Source of the DNA: Paenibacillus sp. JCM 10914
Lineage (GTDB): Bacteria > Bacillota > Bacilli > Paenibacillales > Paenibacillaceae
DNA: 64,000 bases
NCBI RefSeq assembly: GCF_001315105.1
Contig: NZ_BAZR01000020.1
Coordinates: 34,131 to 98,130 of the forward strand
Direction of reading: 5' to 3'
Shown: positions 25,507 through 35,308 of the stretch, in pieces
How positions within the stretch are numbered: the first letter of the stretch is position 1
Layout: the number at the start of each line of letters is the position of its first letter
The notes under the pieces: generated by a model
The model's input: the letters and a program-made list of their open reading frames with translations, nothing else
What the model was told of the DNA's origin: nothing
Databases searched by the model: none
Program-made: the position numbers and the translations under genes

Positions 25507-26957
25507 ATGCGCAAGTTCTCGGCACTACTCATCTGTTTGATGCTGTTCGGTTCATTGCTGGCAGCGTGCAGCGGCGGAGGCACGGCAACACCGGAGGCTC
25601 CGAATAATGGGGGCACGACGAATACGGGAGGCACGGATAACAAGCAGGAAGATCCGCCCGTGAAGGAAGATATTGCAGATAAGAAGGTAACTATCAAGAT
25701 TCACTATCCATTGCCTGACGATACAACGCTGCGGGCGCAGGAGGATGACAAGATTGCCCGCTTCCAGGAGAAGTATCCGAATGTAACGATTGTTAAGGAT
25801 GACTGGCAGTACAGTGTTAATGAAATTGGGGTTAAGATGGCTTCCAACGAAGCACCGACGTTTTATAATACGTGGGCAACCGAAGCGCAACTGCTCGTGG
25901 AGCGCGGTTGGGTGGCTGACATTACAGAGTTCTGGAACAACTGGGAGTACAAGGACGACATGAACCCGGTATTGCAGGAACAATTCATCGTGAATGGCAA
26001 GGTGTACGGGGTAACCCAGAATGGTTACATTACGTCAACCGTTGTGAATAAGAAGCTGCTGGATTCAAAAGGTGTAGCTTTGCCTCCGATGGATTGGACG
26101 TGGGATGATATGTACAACACGGCGAAGGGGGTAGCAGATCCGAAGGCAGGCATCGCCGGTATTGCGCCGATGGGCAAAGGGAATGAAGCCGGATGGAACT
26201 GGACGAACTTCCTGTTTGAAGCTGGTGGAGATATCGAAGTGAATGAAGATGGCAAAGTGAAAGCCGTATTCAACTCTGAAGCTGGAGTTAAAGCCCTCGA
26301 TTTTATAAGAAACTGAGATGGGAAGGCGAGGCCATTCCGCAGGACTGGGCGCTTGGTTGGAGTGATGCCATAAATTCCTTCCAGCAGGGACGTACAGCGA
26401 TGGTAATCGCGGGTGCATTCGATGTCATTCAACCTGCGCTTAATGAGGGAGGCATGAAGCCGGAAGATGTAATCGCTTATCCGATGCCTGCCATGGAGAA
26501 AGGCGGCAAGCATCATGGTATTCTCGGGGGAAATTATCTGGTTATCAATCCGAATGCAACCAAGGATGAACAGGAGATCGCTTTCCGATACATCACATTT
26601 GACTACTTTACGGACGATGCACTCAAGTCTGTGGAAGATACGATTAACGCACGTAAAGCGGAAGGCAAATATTACATCCCGACGCCACTGGAATATTTCA
26701 GCGGTGAGTCCGATTATGCTGCGAAAGTAAAGGCCATCTATGAGAAATATGACAATGTATATGTGTATGACCCGCAGCTCTTTAGCCTTTTAGAGGGTAA
26801 AACGGAAGCTCAATTTGGTACGCAGGATTATTACGCCGCAATGTCCAATGTCGTGCAGGAATCGTTCTCGAAGAAAGGCACGGATTCCAAGAAGCAGCTA
26901 GATGATGCAGCTAAATATGTGCAGGAGAACTTCTTCGACAAGATCGTACAGGAGTAG
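25507..26957 (+). pseudogene. Extracellular solute-binding lipoprotein of ABC importer 1, interrupted by a one-base frameshift
   Basis: Signal peptide with lipobox LLAAC (Cys21) and the typical SBP_bac_1 fold: NEAPTFYNTWATEAQLLVERGW near the N-terminus and a C-terminal lobe with WALGWSDAINSFQQGRTAMVIAG. The reading frame stops at 26314-26316, and the homologous protein resumes in the frame two bases ahead. Inserting one T into GATTTTATAAG (about 26301) restores an uninterrupted protein of about 483 residues. Start ATG 25507 has AGGGGAG upstream. Either a real mutation or a missing base in the sequence. It would bind the sugar imported by the two permeases just upstream. Confidence 0.85.
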
Positions 26958-26993
26958 GAGAGGGGCCAGAGATGGTCGATTAAACATAAGGTT

Positions 26994-27032
26994 ACCAAGA
27001 ACCACCCAGCGACTGCTTGGGTGGTTCTTGGT
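26994..27032. terminator. Bidirectional terminator between importer 1 and the ANT(6)-like gene
   Basis: ACCAAGAACCACCCA and its complement as 15-base arms around a short loop. Confidence 0.85.
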
Positions 27033-27066
27033 ATTCATGATCACGATCCCGCTCAACCGGTATCGT

Positions 27067-27942
27067 TTAGTATATTTGCTTTGCATCCCGGGGCAATTCG
27101 TATATATGCGTAAGGAAGGCAGTTACGCGCTGATCTTGACCCATATCATAATCAAACAGCAGACTCTCTGCGACATCAAGTGCCGTACTGCGAAACAGTC
27201 TCCCCATGGCAAATAATGAAGCCCACACCTCTTCATAACTTCCACCCGGATAGGTGGACATCAGTTCTTCCCAGCGTTCTTCTGATATATAGCGTTTCAA
27301 GTATTTACCGTTCTTGCCGATACTGAGCGAGAAGTCGGTCTGAGTACCTACATGCCATTCCAGTATCTTCATCAGCATCGGTCGTACGATCTGCTGCAGA
27401 TGATCCTGGGCATAGAGAATCTCCTCCCTCCATAACCCTTTGGCAACGTACGTACATACCCACCAGAACTCGTTGCAGCAATCCGCGTAGAAATCCGCTG
27501 AAGGCTGCTTAACCCAGTAATCTTCGTCCGTAGAAGCAGGGACTTGCGGGAAGACGCCGTCCTTGTCGAGCAGAATCTGCATCAGTTTGTCCTCAGCACA
27601 ATATTGATCCTTCTCATGAATCGAGATTAAGGTCAGGTCGATCCGGTTGCCGTCTGTAAACAACATCAGATACGAGAAGCGGTCCCCAAGCTCTGGCGGG
27701 AACATCGCCATATCTTCAGGCGTCTGTAGAATCATCCGCTCACCGAAGACGTCGATCCAGTGAGGGTCTGACTTGTAGCTGTCCATCTCCGTTACATGAT
27801 AGCTGATATCATAATCTTGAAATAGATCTCTCGGTACATTTGGATTCGTTCTGGAACCTTCCAAGGTTACTGCGCGAATTCGGTCGTCTTGAGTCGCAAC
27901 CCGGAGTACCAGTTCCATCATGTCCTGTTCGGTTCTCATCAT
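27067..27942 (-). CDS. Aminoglycoside 6-adenylyltransferase-like protein, ANT(6) family
   Basis: About 292 residues of the AadE/ANT(6) type: nucleotidyltransferase core with MRTEQDMMELVLRVATQDDRIRAVTLEGSR and FQDYDISYHV (metal-binding Asp pair), then WIDVFGERMILQTPE and NRIDLTLISI. True ANT(6) enzymes adenylate streptomycin at position 6. Chromosomal versions in Bacillales may or may not confer resistance, so substrate use is unproven. ATG 27942 is preferred (GGAGG six bases upstream) over GTG 27945. It lies downstream of hemL on the same strand, with no transfer signature such as an insertion sequence around it. Confidence 0.85.
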   Translation of the reverse strand: MMRTEQDMMELVLRVATQDDRIRAVTLEGSRTNPNVPRDLFQDYDISYHVTEMDSYKSDPHWIDVFGERMILQTPEDMAMFPPELGDRFSYLMLFTDGNRIDLTLISIHEKDQYCAEDKLMQILLDKDGVFPQVPASTDEDYWVKQPSADFYADCCNEFWWVCTYVAKGLWREEILYAQDHLQQIVRPMLMKILEWHVGTQTDFSLSIGKNGKYLKRYISEERWEELMSTYPGGSYEEVWASLFAMGRLFRSTALDVAESLLFDYDMGQDQRVTAFLTHIYELPRDAKQIY

Positions 27943-28101
27943 CACTAACCTCCGTATTCATCATCCAGTTTTGTTTACCGAAACGCTTAGAAATCGGTGG
28001 TCCCCTGATTCGATTGGCGTGAATACGGGTCTGACCATGACCCTGTTATAACTTGTTCAATCGTTTTTTCATGGCTGTATCTCCTTTCTCAGATCGTAAC
28101 C

Positions 28102-29418
28102 TTAATGTTTCATATCCTTAAATGAAGCATCGGCTGCTTCTAATGTAACATCGATATCAGCTTCTGTATGGGCAATCGTCATAAACCAGGCCTCGTATTT
28201 AGATGGAGCCAGATTAATCCCGCGGTCCAGCATGAGTCGGAAGAAGCGTGCGAAAGCTTCACCATCCGTATCTTGTGCTTCATCGTAATTCGTAACCGGA
28301 TGATCGCAGAAATGGGTGGAGAAGGACCCGCGGATGCGGTTGATGGTCAGAGGAACGCCATGTAGGTCTGCCAACGTCTGCAGGCCTTCGGTCAACTTGA
28401 TCGTCAGACGTTCCATCCCCTCGTAGACACCTTCGCCTTGCAGAATCTCTAGACAAGCGATTCCGGCCGCGATGGAGGCGGGATTGCCTGCCATGGTACC
28501 GGCTTGATAGGCAGGACCGAGCGGGGCGACTTGTTCCATCACGTGCTTACTCCCGCCATAGGCTCCGATCGGGAGGCCTCCGCCAATGATTTTGCCGAGC
28601 GCCGTTAGATCCGGTTGAATGGCCTCGTGATTCGCAAGCCGCGCATAGGTTTGGGTTGATCCGTAGTGGAAGCGGAAGGCGCTGATTACTTCATCGTAGA
28701 TCACAAGTGATCCGTTATCGCGTGTCAATTGGCATAATCCCTCAAGAAATCCTGGTTTGGGCATCACCATGCCAAAGTTGCCGACGATCGGTTCAACCAT
28801 CACGGCGGCCACGTCATCCCCCCATTTTTCGAGAGCGGCTTGAAGGCTGTCCAGATCATTGAACGGCACCGTAATGACTTCTTGGGCAATGCTGGTTGGT
28901 ATTCCGGCACTGTCCGGGATGCCAAGGGTAGAGGGACCAGAGCCGGCGGCTACGAGCACAAGATCGGAGTGGCCATGGTAGCAGCCGGCGAACTTGATGA
29001 TCTTATTGCGTTTCGTATACGCGCGGGCGACCCGAATCGTTGTCATGACAGCCTCTGTACCGGAGTTAACGAAGCGTACTTTGTCCATCGAAGGGATGGC
29101 TTGTTTCAGCATCTTGGCAAGCGTAATTTCAAGCTCCGTCGGTGTGCCATACAATGTGCCATTCTGAGCAGCCTTCGTAATAGCCGCCGTTATATGGGGA
29201 TGGGCATGTCCGGTAATGATGGGGCCGTATGCTGCCAAATAATCGATATAGCGATTGTCGTCCTCATCCCAAAAGTAGGCACCGCTTGCGCGCTTCATGA
29301 AGACGGGCGCACCGCCTCCCACCGCCTTGAATGAACGGGAAGGGCTGTTAACGCCTCCGACAATATGCTGCAAAGCTTCTTGATATAAGGATTCAGAACG
29401 ATTTCTAGATGTTGGCAT
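28102..29418 (-). CDS. hemL: Glutamate-1-semialdehyde 2,1-aminomutase
   Basis: A ~438-residue PLP-dependent aminomutase converting glutamate-1-semialdehyde to 5-aminolevulinate, a step of the C5 tetrapyrrole route. The PLP lysine is in TALGKIIGGGLPIGAYGG; FVNSGTEAVMTTIRVAR and CYHGHSD are the phosphate and ring contacts. ATG 29418 has AAAGGAAG ~8 bases upstream, whereas the ATG at 29439 lies within that stretch. The other heme genes are not in this window, so this may be the second GSA-AM copy (GsaB type) common in Bacillales. Confidence 0.93.
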   Translation of the reverse strand: MPTSRNRSESLYQEALQHIVGGVNSPSRSFKAVGGGAPVFMKRASGAYFWDEDDNRYIDYLAAYGPIITGHAHPHITAAITKAAQNGTLYGTPTELEITLAKMLKQAIPSMDKVRFVNSGTEAVMTTIRVARAYTKRNKIIKFAGCYHGHSDLVLVAAGSGPSTLGIPDSAGIPTSIAQEVITVPFNDLDSLQAALEKWGDDVAAVMVEPIVGNFGMVMPKPGFLEGLCQLTRDNGSLVIYDEVISAFRFHYGSTQTYARLANHEAIQPDLTALGKIIGGGLPIGAYGGSKHVMEQVAPLGPAYQAGTMAGNPASIAAGIACLEILQGEGVYEGMERLTIKLTEGLQTLADLHGVPLTINRIRGSFSTHFCDHPVTNYDEAQDTDGEAFARFFRLMLDRGINLAPSKYEAWFMTIAHTEADIDVTLEAADASFKDMKH

Positions 29419-29442
29419 AAGTAAGCTTCCTTTCTTCATGAA

Positions 29443-29480
29443 TCAGGACAGGCAGCCTTCTCATGAGCTGCCTGTCCTGA
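29443..29480 (-). terminator. Terminator of the LCP gene, in the gap before hemL
   Basis: TCAGGACAGGCAGC and its complement as perfect 14-base arms; the loop is CTTCTCATGA. Confidence 0.8.
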
Positions 29481-29495
29481 TAACGTTATAGGATA

Positions 29496-30569
29496 TTAAT
29501 TGCGACTGTTAGTTTGGGATGGCGTGGTCGATGTATCTGTACTTTCGTTACGGCCTGCAGCCGGCTTGCCGTCTGTTCCGTCGCCTTCCGTCTGGGATTC
29601 GGCCGGATCAGGCACGGGCGGATTCATGACCTCTTGAATATATTCCTTCAGACTATCCGGATTGCCGACCGTTAGAACGGCCGCTCCGCCGATAGTTTCT
29701 TCTTTGAGCAGTTTCATTGGAGGGATCTGCTCGCTGCCGTTCATTTTGCTCTTGTAAGCGACGTTTGCGAGCTTCCACATATCATCAATCTCAAGATTGG
29801 TATCAATATAAGGGCTAACCGATTTCAAAATATCCGGCAACTTCATGATGGAGGTCGTCGTTTGCATCTTCTTCGCTACAGCCTTAATCAATTCTCTCTG
29901 CCGCTCGGTACGGGTAAAGTCGCCCATTTTATCATAACGGAACCGGACATATTGCAGAGCGGCATCGCCGTCCAGATGCTGCATGCCTTCCTTCAGGTCG
30001 ATGTCATACTCGTTCTTGTCGGCTTTACTGGAATAGCTCATATCTTTTTCTACATAAAAATCAACACCGCCAACGGAATCCACCAGCTTCATGAATCCCT
30101 GAAAGTCCGTGTAGACATAGTATTGGACCGGTATACCCAGCAGATCACTGACTGATTTCATCGCCGTGTTCGGGCCATGTGTGATTGCGGTGTTGATGCG
30201 ATTTCGGTCATATCCGGGTATGTCTACGTAAGTATCGCGCAGAATAGAGAATAAGTGCATCTTCTTCTGAGCAGGGTCGATGGAGGCCACCATCATGCTG
30301 TCTGAGCGTGGAATTTCACCCTCTTCAAAACCGCGGGCATCCACACCCATCATCAGGATGTTCACGGGCTCGGTCCCAACCCATTCAGGTGGTGCAGGCA
30401 CTTTAGCATCGACCTTCTCAACTTCACGGAAGGGGGAGGTTTCTCCCGACTTTTGCAGACCTTGCAGGCCTGTATAAATAGATGTTGCATAATACACGCC
30501 GTAACCTAAAACGGCGGCTAACAAGATACTCACACTCCATATTATCGTTTTCTTAGTTTTCTTGGTCAT
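29496..30569 (-). CDS. LytR-CpsA-Psr (LCP) family protein
   Basis: A 357-residue protein with one N-terminal membrane helix (~9-30) and an extracytoplasmic LCP domain (SDSMMVASIDPAQKKMHLFSILRDTYVDIP, split over the family's phosphate-binding Asp/Arg residues, then NRINTA and a later FTRTERQRELI). LCP enzymes attach teichoic acids or capsular polymers to peptidoglycan. The C-terminal ~50 residues are Thr/Ser/Pro-rich and disordered. GAAAGGAAG precedes the start. Single gene, divergent from bcp. Confidence 0.9.
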   Translation of the reverse strand: MTKKTKKTIIWSVSILLAAVLGYGVYYATSIYTGLQGLQKSGETSPFREVEKVDAKVPAPPEWVGTEPVNILMMGVDARGFEEGEIPRSDSMMVASIDPAQKKMHLFSILRDTYVDIPGYDRNRINTAITHGPNTAMKSVSDLLGIPVQYYVYTDFQGFMKLVDSVGGVDFYVEKDMSYSSKADKNEYDIDLKEGMQHLDGDAALQYVRFRYDKMGDFTRTERQRELIKAVAKKMQTTTSIMKLPDILKSVSPYIDTNLEIDDMWKLANVAYKSKMNGSEQIPPMKLLKEETIGGAAVLTVGNPDSLKEYIQEVMNPPVPDPAESQTEGDGTDGKPAAGRNESTDTSTTPSQTNSRN

Positions 30570-30712
30570 TGTGTTCTTCCTTTCGGATTACGCAGATGAA
30601 TAATTTCGCTATTACATTTGAATATTCGACATTCATTCTATTATAATTTTATTCGAAAAAACAATCAATTTTACGGGATTTCAGACCCGTACACCAGGAG
30701 TTGAGCCCTAAC

Positions 30713-31183
30713 ATGAATCCACCACAGATCAGCATTGGAGATCAAGTACCGGATATATCCTTGCCGGCATCCAATGGTAAACCCGTATCTTTAAGCGATT
30801 ATCAAGGCCGTAAAGTCGTACTGTTCTTTTATCCCAAAAACATGACCCCTACGTGCACCGAAGAAGCTTGCAGTTTCCGCGATTATTATGGCGAGCTCCA
30901 GGAAGCCGGCGCGGTGGTGCTGGGAATTAGCCCGGATCCCCTGAAATCCCACACCAAATTCACCGATAAGTATAGCCTGCCCTATTTGCTTTTGTCTGAT
31001 GAGGAGCATCGGCTTAGTGAAATATTCGGCGTCTGGCAGATGAAGAAGATGTTTGGCCGCGAATACATGGGCATTGTACGTTCAACCTTCCTGATTGACG
31101 AGGAAGGAACACTGGTCCGCGAATGGCGCAAAGTGAAAGTGAAGGGCCACGTGGAAGCGGTGCTGGAAGCGATCAAGTCATAA
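30713..31183 (+). CDS. bcp: Thioredoxin-dependent thiol peroxidase (Bcp/PrxQ)
   Basis: A 156-residue atypical 2-Cys peroxiredoxin of the Bcp family, which reduces peroxides with thioredoxin. The peroxidatic and resolving cysteines are in KNMTPTCTEEACSFRD with the usual five-residue spacing. The N-terminal GDQVPDISLP is typical. I chose ATG 30713 over TTG 30701 because AGGAG at 30695-30699 is too close to the TTG. Single gene with its own terminator. Confidence 0.93.
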   Translation: MNPPQISIGDQVPDISLPASNGKPVSLSDYQGRKVVLFFYPKNMTPTCTEEACSFRDYYGELQEAGAVVLGISPDPLKSHTKFTDKYSLPYLLLSDEEHRLSEIFGVWQMKKMFGREYMGIVRSTFLIDEEGTLVREWRKVKVKGHVEAVLEAIKS

Positions 31184-31201
31184 CATTAATGATATGAAAA
31201 T

Positions 31202-31246
31202 CAGCTCCGAAGCATGCCTGGACAAGGGCGGTTGGAGCTGTTTTTG
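31202..31246 (+). terminator. Terminator after bcp
   Basis: CAGCTCC and GGAGCTG arms with a long loop, followed by TTTTTG. Confidence 0.7.
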
Positions 31247-31417
31247 CGTTTCCACCACCCGGCTTCGGATTCAATGAATGGCAAGCTAAGTGCGACAACT
31301 AATCCGCGCAATTTATCATGTTAGAATTCACGCTGAATTCTAGTCTTTTTTCGAACGGACCTCCATATAATCTATCAGAAAGCCGAATTCATAGAAACGA
31401 TGGAGGTAGAATGGATA

Positions 31418-32743
31418 ATGAAAAATATGGTGCGGGTTGCTTCAATTGCATTGTTCTTCGGCGTATTGGCGGTATGGTTAACGGCATGGCTCGGGTTTGA
31501 ATCCGGGCATCCTGCCGATTTAAATAGATATGCAGAGCAAGCAGCGACAGTTGTCGCTTCTGTAACCAAGACGGTAGATACTCCTGTAATAGAGCAGAAG
31601 GCGCAACCGTTATTAGCTGCAGCAGCAAGCAAGGAGCCTGTTAACCAGTCCGTACCGACATTTGCACCCGCACCGATAACATATAAGAAGGCAAGCGACA
31701 AAACGGTCTATCTTACCTTCGATGATGGCCCGTCCGACCTGACGCTCAAAGTGCTGGATATTCTGAATAAGGAAGGGATTAAAGGTACATTCTTTGTATT
31801 GGGCCAGGAGGCGCAAGCGCGACCGGAAATCATCAACCGTATCTATGAAGAAGGCCATGTGATCGGCAATCATACATATAACCATCGTTATGAACAGCTC
31901 TACGGGCAATTCCAAGGTTTCTGGAACCAAATCAAACAGACGGAGGAGATTATTCGATTGATAACAGGGGAGCGTCCGCAGCTTGTGCGGGCGCCGGGGG
32001 GGACGGCCGGGCACTTTGATCAGGCGTATTTCGACTTAATGAAGCAGGGCGGATATCATGTATTCGATTGGAACGTGGATAGCGGGGATTCCAGGTACCG
32101 CGGGGTTCCGGTTAAGGATATTGTTCGAGGAGCGACGACCAAGGTCAACGGCAACGAGGCGATCGTCCTGCTTCATGACGGCAAAGGACATGCGGAGAGC
32201 GTAACGGCCTTGCCGGAGATCATCGCTTATTATAAAAAACACGGGTATGTGTTTGATGTCCTGTCCCCCGAGGTTCAGCCTGTCCAATTCCGATCCCAGC
32301 AATCTGCGCGCAAGGCTTCCCAGCCTTCAAAGCAATGGATTAACGACCATGTGCTGGCGAATGCGTCCTTGTTCGAATCGGGCCGGACGCTTGCGATCGA
32401 GTTTGGCGGGCTGGAGACGGCATTCGCTGCGGGCGAATACAAGTTGGAGGATGGGAGGCTGCTGGTTCCGTTGCGGGCGCTAACCGAGCGATTGGGCGGA
32501 GAGGTATCCTGGAATCAGGATCGCAAATCGGTGCAGGTGAGCTTGGGTGGGAATCGCTGGGAAGCCGATCCGCTGCGCGGACTGCTGCTGTCCGCGCAGC
32601 CGGGCCAGGCACCGCTGGCCTCCGATGTCCATTTGATTGGCGGCACGGCCTGGATTCCGCTGCGGGACGCCCTGCGTTTGTCCGGTCATCCTGTAACAAG
32701 AGTGACATATGATACAAGCGAGTATCGTGTTCAAACTTTGTAG
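31418..32743 (+). CDS. Membrane-anchored or secreted polysaccharide deacetylase with copper-amine-oxidase-like domain
   Basis: About 441 residues. N-terminal hydrophobic segment (~5-22) as anchor or signal, then a NodB homology domain: motif 1 TFDDGPS, motif 2 HTYNH, motif 3 RAPGG, motif 4 FDWNVDSGD and motif 5 VLLHD. Such enzymes remove N-acetyl groups from peptidoglycan or chitin-like polymers. The last ~110 residues (GGLETAFAAGEYKL... LVPLRALTERLGG... ) look like a CuAO_N1-type module, as in the SGNH hydrolase at 16.4 kb. ATG 31418 is preferred, with GGAGG about 11 bases before it. Single gene. Confidence 0.9.
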   Translation: MKNMVRVASIALFFGVLAVWLTAWLGFESGHPADLNRYAEQAATVVASVTKTVDTPVIEQKAQPLLAAAASKEPVNQSVPTFAPAPITYKKASDKTVYLTFDDGPSDLTLKVLDILNKEGIKGTFFVLGQEAQARPEIINRIYEEGHVIGNHTYNHRYEQLYGQFQGFWNQIKQTEEIIRLITGERPQLVRAPGGTAGHFDQAYFDLMKQGGYHVFDWNVDSGDSRYRGVPVKDIVRGATTKVNGNEAIVLLHDGKGHAESVTALPEIIAYYKKHGYVFDVLSPEVQPVQFRSQQSARKASQPSKQWINDHVLANASLFESGRTLAIEFGGLETAFAAGEYKLEDGRLLVPLRALTERLGGEVSWNQDRKSVQVSLGGNRWEADPLRGLLLSAQPGQAPLASDVHLIGGTAWIPLRDALRLSGHPVTRVTYDTSEYRVQTL

Positions 32744-32837
32744 TCGAATTTTGTATTTTGTGTTTGTAATTATGCGGAACAAGTTATAGACTGTACTTAG
32801 AGATAATAATCACAATCCCTGAGAATCCATGTTTAAA

Positions 32838-32866
32838 GGAGGGGGCGAGATCCCCCTGCTTTATTT
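32838..32866 (+). terminator. Terminator after the deacetylase gene
   Basis: GGGGG and CCCCC arms with a short CGAGAT loop and flanking pairs, followed by TTTATTTT. The remaining bases to 33010 hold no gene. Confidence 0.7.
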
Positions 32867-33010
32867 TGGCGCGAGTGACTCACCGTTAGTGTTCGCACTT
32901 TTGTACGTGATGCATAATAGATCCTGGTTATCCCAAAATTAAGAGTTAGCCGGTTCGATCGTCGCCAAGTTCATCTTGGGAGCTTACTTAGAGAAAAGGA
33001 GGCAATTCTT

Positions 33011-33463
33011 ATGTCAGAAACATCTCAAGACCACGTGGCAGGTAACCAGGAAGCTGCTGCTGCGGCAAGCCGTCCTGATGTGCTGCTCGAACAACTGCTA
33101 AAGCCTGAGGTTCAGGAGTCTTTGACTACGCTTGTGGACAACCTTCCTAAACTTACGGAAATGCTCGCATTCATGACCAAAGCTTATGACTTCGGTAAGT
33201 CGGTTGCAACCGATCCTGTGCTTGCGGAAGATACACTCGCATCCCTGAGCGGATTCACGAAGCCTGTTACCGAGACAGCTAAAGGCGTTGCGTCTGCAGC
33301 TATCGAAGCTGGTGATCGCATCCACGCTCAAGGCGAGCAAGCCCAGATCGGCGTATTTGGTCTGATGAAAATGCTGAAGGATCCACAGGTTCAAAAGGGT
33401 CTTCGCTTTGCACAGGCTTATCTGGACGTTCTGAACGAGCGCGAACAACAAAACAAGCGTTAA
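33011..33463 (+). CDS. yjlC: DUF1641 protein, YjlC-like
   Basis: A 150-residue soluble protein of the DUF1641 family: Ala/Glu-rich N-terminus, then LLKPEVQESLTTLVDNLPKLTEML and a C-terminal IGVFGLMKMLKDPQVQKGLRFAQAYLDVL. In Bacillus subtilis the homologue yjlC precedes the NADH dehydrogenase gene yjlD (ndh), and the same order is found here, 33 bases apart. Probably an accessory or regulatory partner of the dehydrogenase; its biochemical role is not known. A ribosome site AAAAGGAGG is placed well. Confidence 0.85.
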   Translation: MSETSQDHVAGNQEAAAAASRPDVLLEQLLKPEVQESLTTLVDNLPKLTEMLAFMTKAYDFGKSVATDPVLAEDTLASLSGFTKPVTETAKGVASAAIEAGDRIHAQGEQAQIGVFGLMKMLKDPQVQKGLRFAQAYLDVLNEREQQNKR

Positions 33464-33496
33464 TCTCATAAATCATACGAAGAACGGAGGATGGTC

Positions 33497-34674
33497 ATGT
33501 CTAAACATATCTTAATTTTGGGCGGAGGCTACGGTGGTTTGCTGAGCGCACTTTCGGCACGTGAGCATTTCGGTGCAGATGATGCCAAGATCACGCTGAT
33601 CAACCGTTTCCCAACTCACCAGATCATTACGGAATTGCATCGCCTGGCAGCAGGCAACATCGCAGAGAAGGCTGTGGCTTTGCCGCTGGACAAACTTCTG
33701 CGCAATGCCAAGGTTGATCTGCGTATCGGTAATGTGAAAGAAATCAAGCCAGACGAGAAGTCCGTTTCCCTCGACGATGGCGGAAACTTTACTTATGATG
33801 TGCTTGTGGTCGCTCTCGGCAGCGAAACAGCATTCTTCGGTATTCCAGGACTGCAAGAGAACAGCTTCATTCTGAAGTCCGTTAACGATGCGAATCGTCT
33901 GCGTGCTCATGTTGAGTCCCGCATTGCGGAGTACAGCAAGACCAAGAACAAAGCCGATGCAACCATCGTGGTTGGCGGCGGCGGTCTGACAGGTGTTGAA
34001 CTGGTTGGTGAGTATGCGGATATGCGTAGCGAGCTTGCACGCAAGTACGGTATCGATCCACAGGAAATCACACTCTATTGTGTTGAAGCAGCACCTTCCA
34101 TTCTGCCAGGTTTCCCAGCGGAACTGGTTGATCGTGCAACAACAAGCTTGCAAAAACGCGGCGTTAACTTCTTGACCGGATTGCCAATCACCAAGATGGA
34201 TGGCACGACAGTTGAGTTGAAAGACGGAAGCACATTCGAAACTAGCACTTTGGTATGGACAGGCGGGGTTCAAGGTAACTCCGTTGTGGCCAATTGCGGC
34301 ATCGAAGTGAACCGCGGACGTGCGGTTGTTAACGAATTCCTGCAATCCGCTTCCCATCCTGACGTATATATCGCTGGTGACAGTGCAGTCGTTATGGGAC
34401 CAGAAGGTCGTCCATTCCCACCAACGCACAGTTGGCTTGGCAGATGGGTGAGCTGATTGGCTACAACATATTCGCTCAACTGAACGGCGGAGCACCAGCT
34501 TCGTTCGCACCGGTCTTCTCCGGAACACTGGGCAGCTTGGGCCGCAAGGATGCGATCGGTACGATTGGTGCCAACAAGACGCAATTGAAAGGCATGCCTG
34601 CAACGCTCATGAAAGAAGCGAGTAACATGCGTTACTTGTCGCACATCAATGGCTTGTTCACGCTGGCTTACTAA
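33497..34674 (+). pseudogene. ndh: Type II NADH dehydrogenase (Ndh), one-base frameshift near the C-terminus
   Basis: A flavoprotein that passes electrons from NADH to menaquinone without pumping protons. FAD-binding GGGYGGLLSA at the start and the NADH-binding TIVVGGGGLTGVELVGE are present, followed by YIAGDSAVV. The frame ends early at 34456. The homologous end (QLAWQMGELIGYNIFAQLNGG) continues in another frame from about 34430. Adding one G in CCAACGCACAG (about 34426) restores a ~392-residue protein. ATG 33497 has GGAGG six bases upstream. Loss of the last ~75 residues (membrane-binding part) would probably inactivate it if the change is real. Confidence 0.88.
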
Positions 34675-34709
34675 GTGAAGAAGGCAGTGTGCCCTGTGAT
34701 TTAAACAAT

Positions 34710-34759
34710 AGAGGCTGTTCCCGAGGTAGATAATTTCTACGGGGAACAGCCTCTTTTTT
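34710..34759 (+). terminator. Terminator of the yjlC-ndh operon
   Basis: AGAGGCTGTTCCC and GGGAACAGCCTCT arms followed by TTTTTT. Confidence 0.85.
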
Positions 34760-34793
34760 ATGTTTGCTCAGAAAGCAATAAGGACAGAGACGA

Positions 34794-35201
34794 CTAGAAC
34801 GAAGCAATGCCTTCTTCGCAGTACCGTTTCAAACGCAGTAGAAACATAGCCCAATGATAATTGCAGGTTCGGTAATAATCTGTTACCTCTCTCCAGTCCA
34901 TTTGCCGCAGGGTAATAGCGGTCACTCCAGACTTATCTTCCAGATCGAAAGATATCGTGGTGCCGATCCATTCTGGGTGAGAATCGGTACAGGACCAAAC
35001 AATTCTCCGGTTCGACTCCAATTGGACGATATGCATGTCGGCTTTATCACCGGGGCCGAATCGGAATTCGCTGATGCCGCCGACTTGCTCGCTGACGCGC
35101 AGATCACGTGTCCATATCGCCGCAAGTCCCTTCTCTGTGGTGAGGGTGTTATACACTTCCGATATGGGAGCCTTTACCGTTTGCAAGTGTTCAATATTCA
35201 T
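34794..35201 (-). CDS. SRPBCC (AHSA1/START-like) family protein
   Basis: A 135-residue hydrophobic-pocket protein of the SRPBCC superfamily, with the AHSA1-like opening (MNIEHLQTVKAPISEVYNTLTTEKGLAAIWT) and a YRTCNYHWAMFLLRLKRYCE C-terminal helix. This group includes Hsp90 activators and polyketide or antibiotic-binding proteins; the ligand is unknown. A good ribosome site GGAGGAG precedes the start. Single gene, divergent from system 2. Confidence 0.8.
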   Translation of the reverse strand: MNIEHLQTVKAPISEVYNTLTTEKGLAAIWTRDLRVSEQVGGISEFRFGPGDKADMHIVQLESNRRIVWSCTDSHPEWIGTTISFDLEDKSGVTAITLRQMDWREVTDYYRTCNYHWAMFLLRLKRYCEEGIASF

Positions 35202-35308
35202 GTTGCTCTCCTCCTCGCTTTTTTCAGGTATACCATTTATTGTAGCAAAATGGGCTAGGGCATTTTTCTTATAGCTTGCTCAAATTGTGCCAATATGGAA
35301 TTACTCAG

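Noticed and set aside
33512..34603. 363-codon antisense frame over ndh
   Set aside because: It is a shadow of codon bias in the sense gene, is Cys/His/Trp-rich and lacks a ribosome site.
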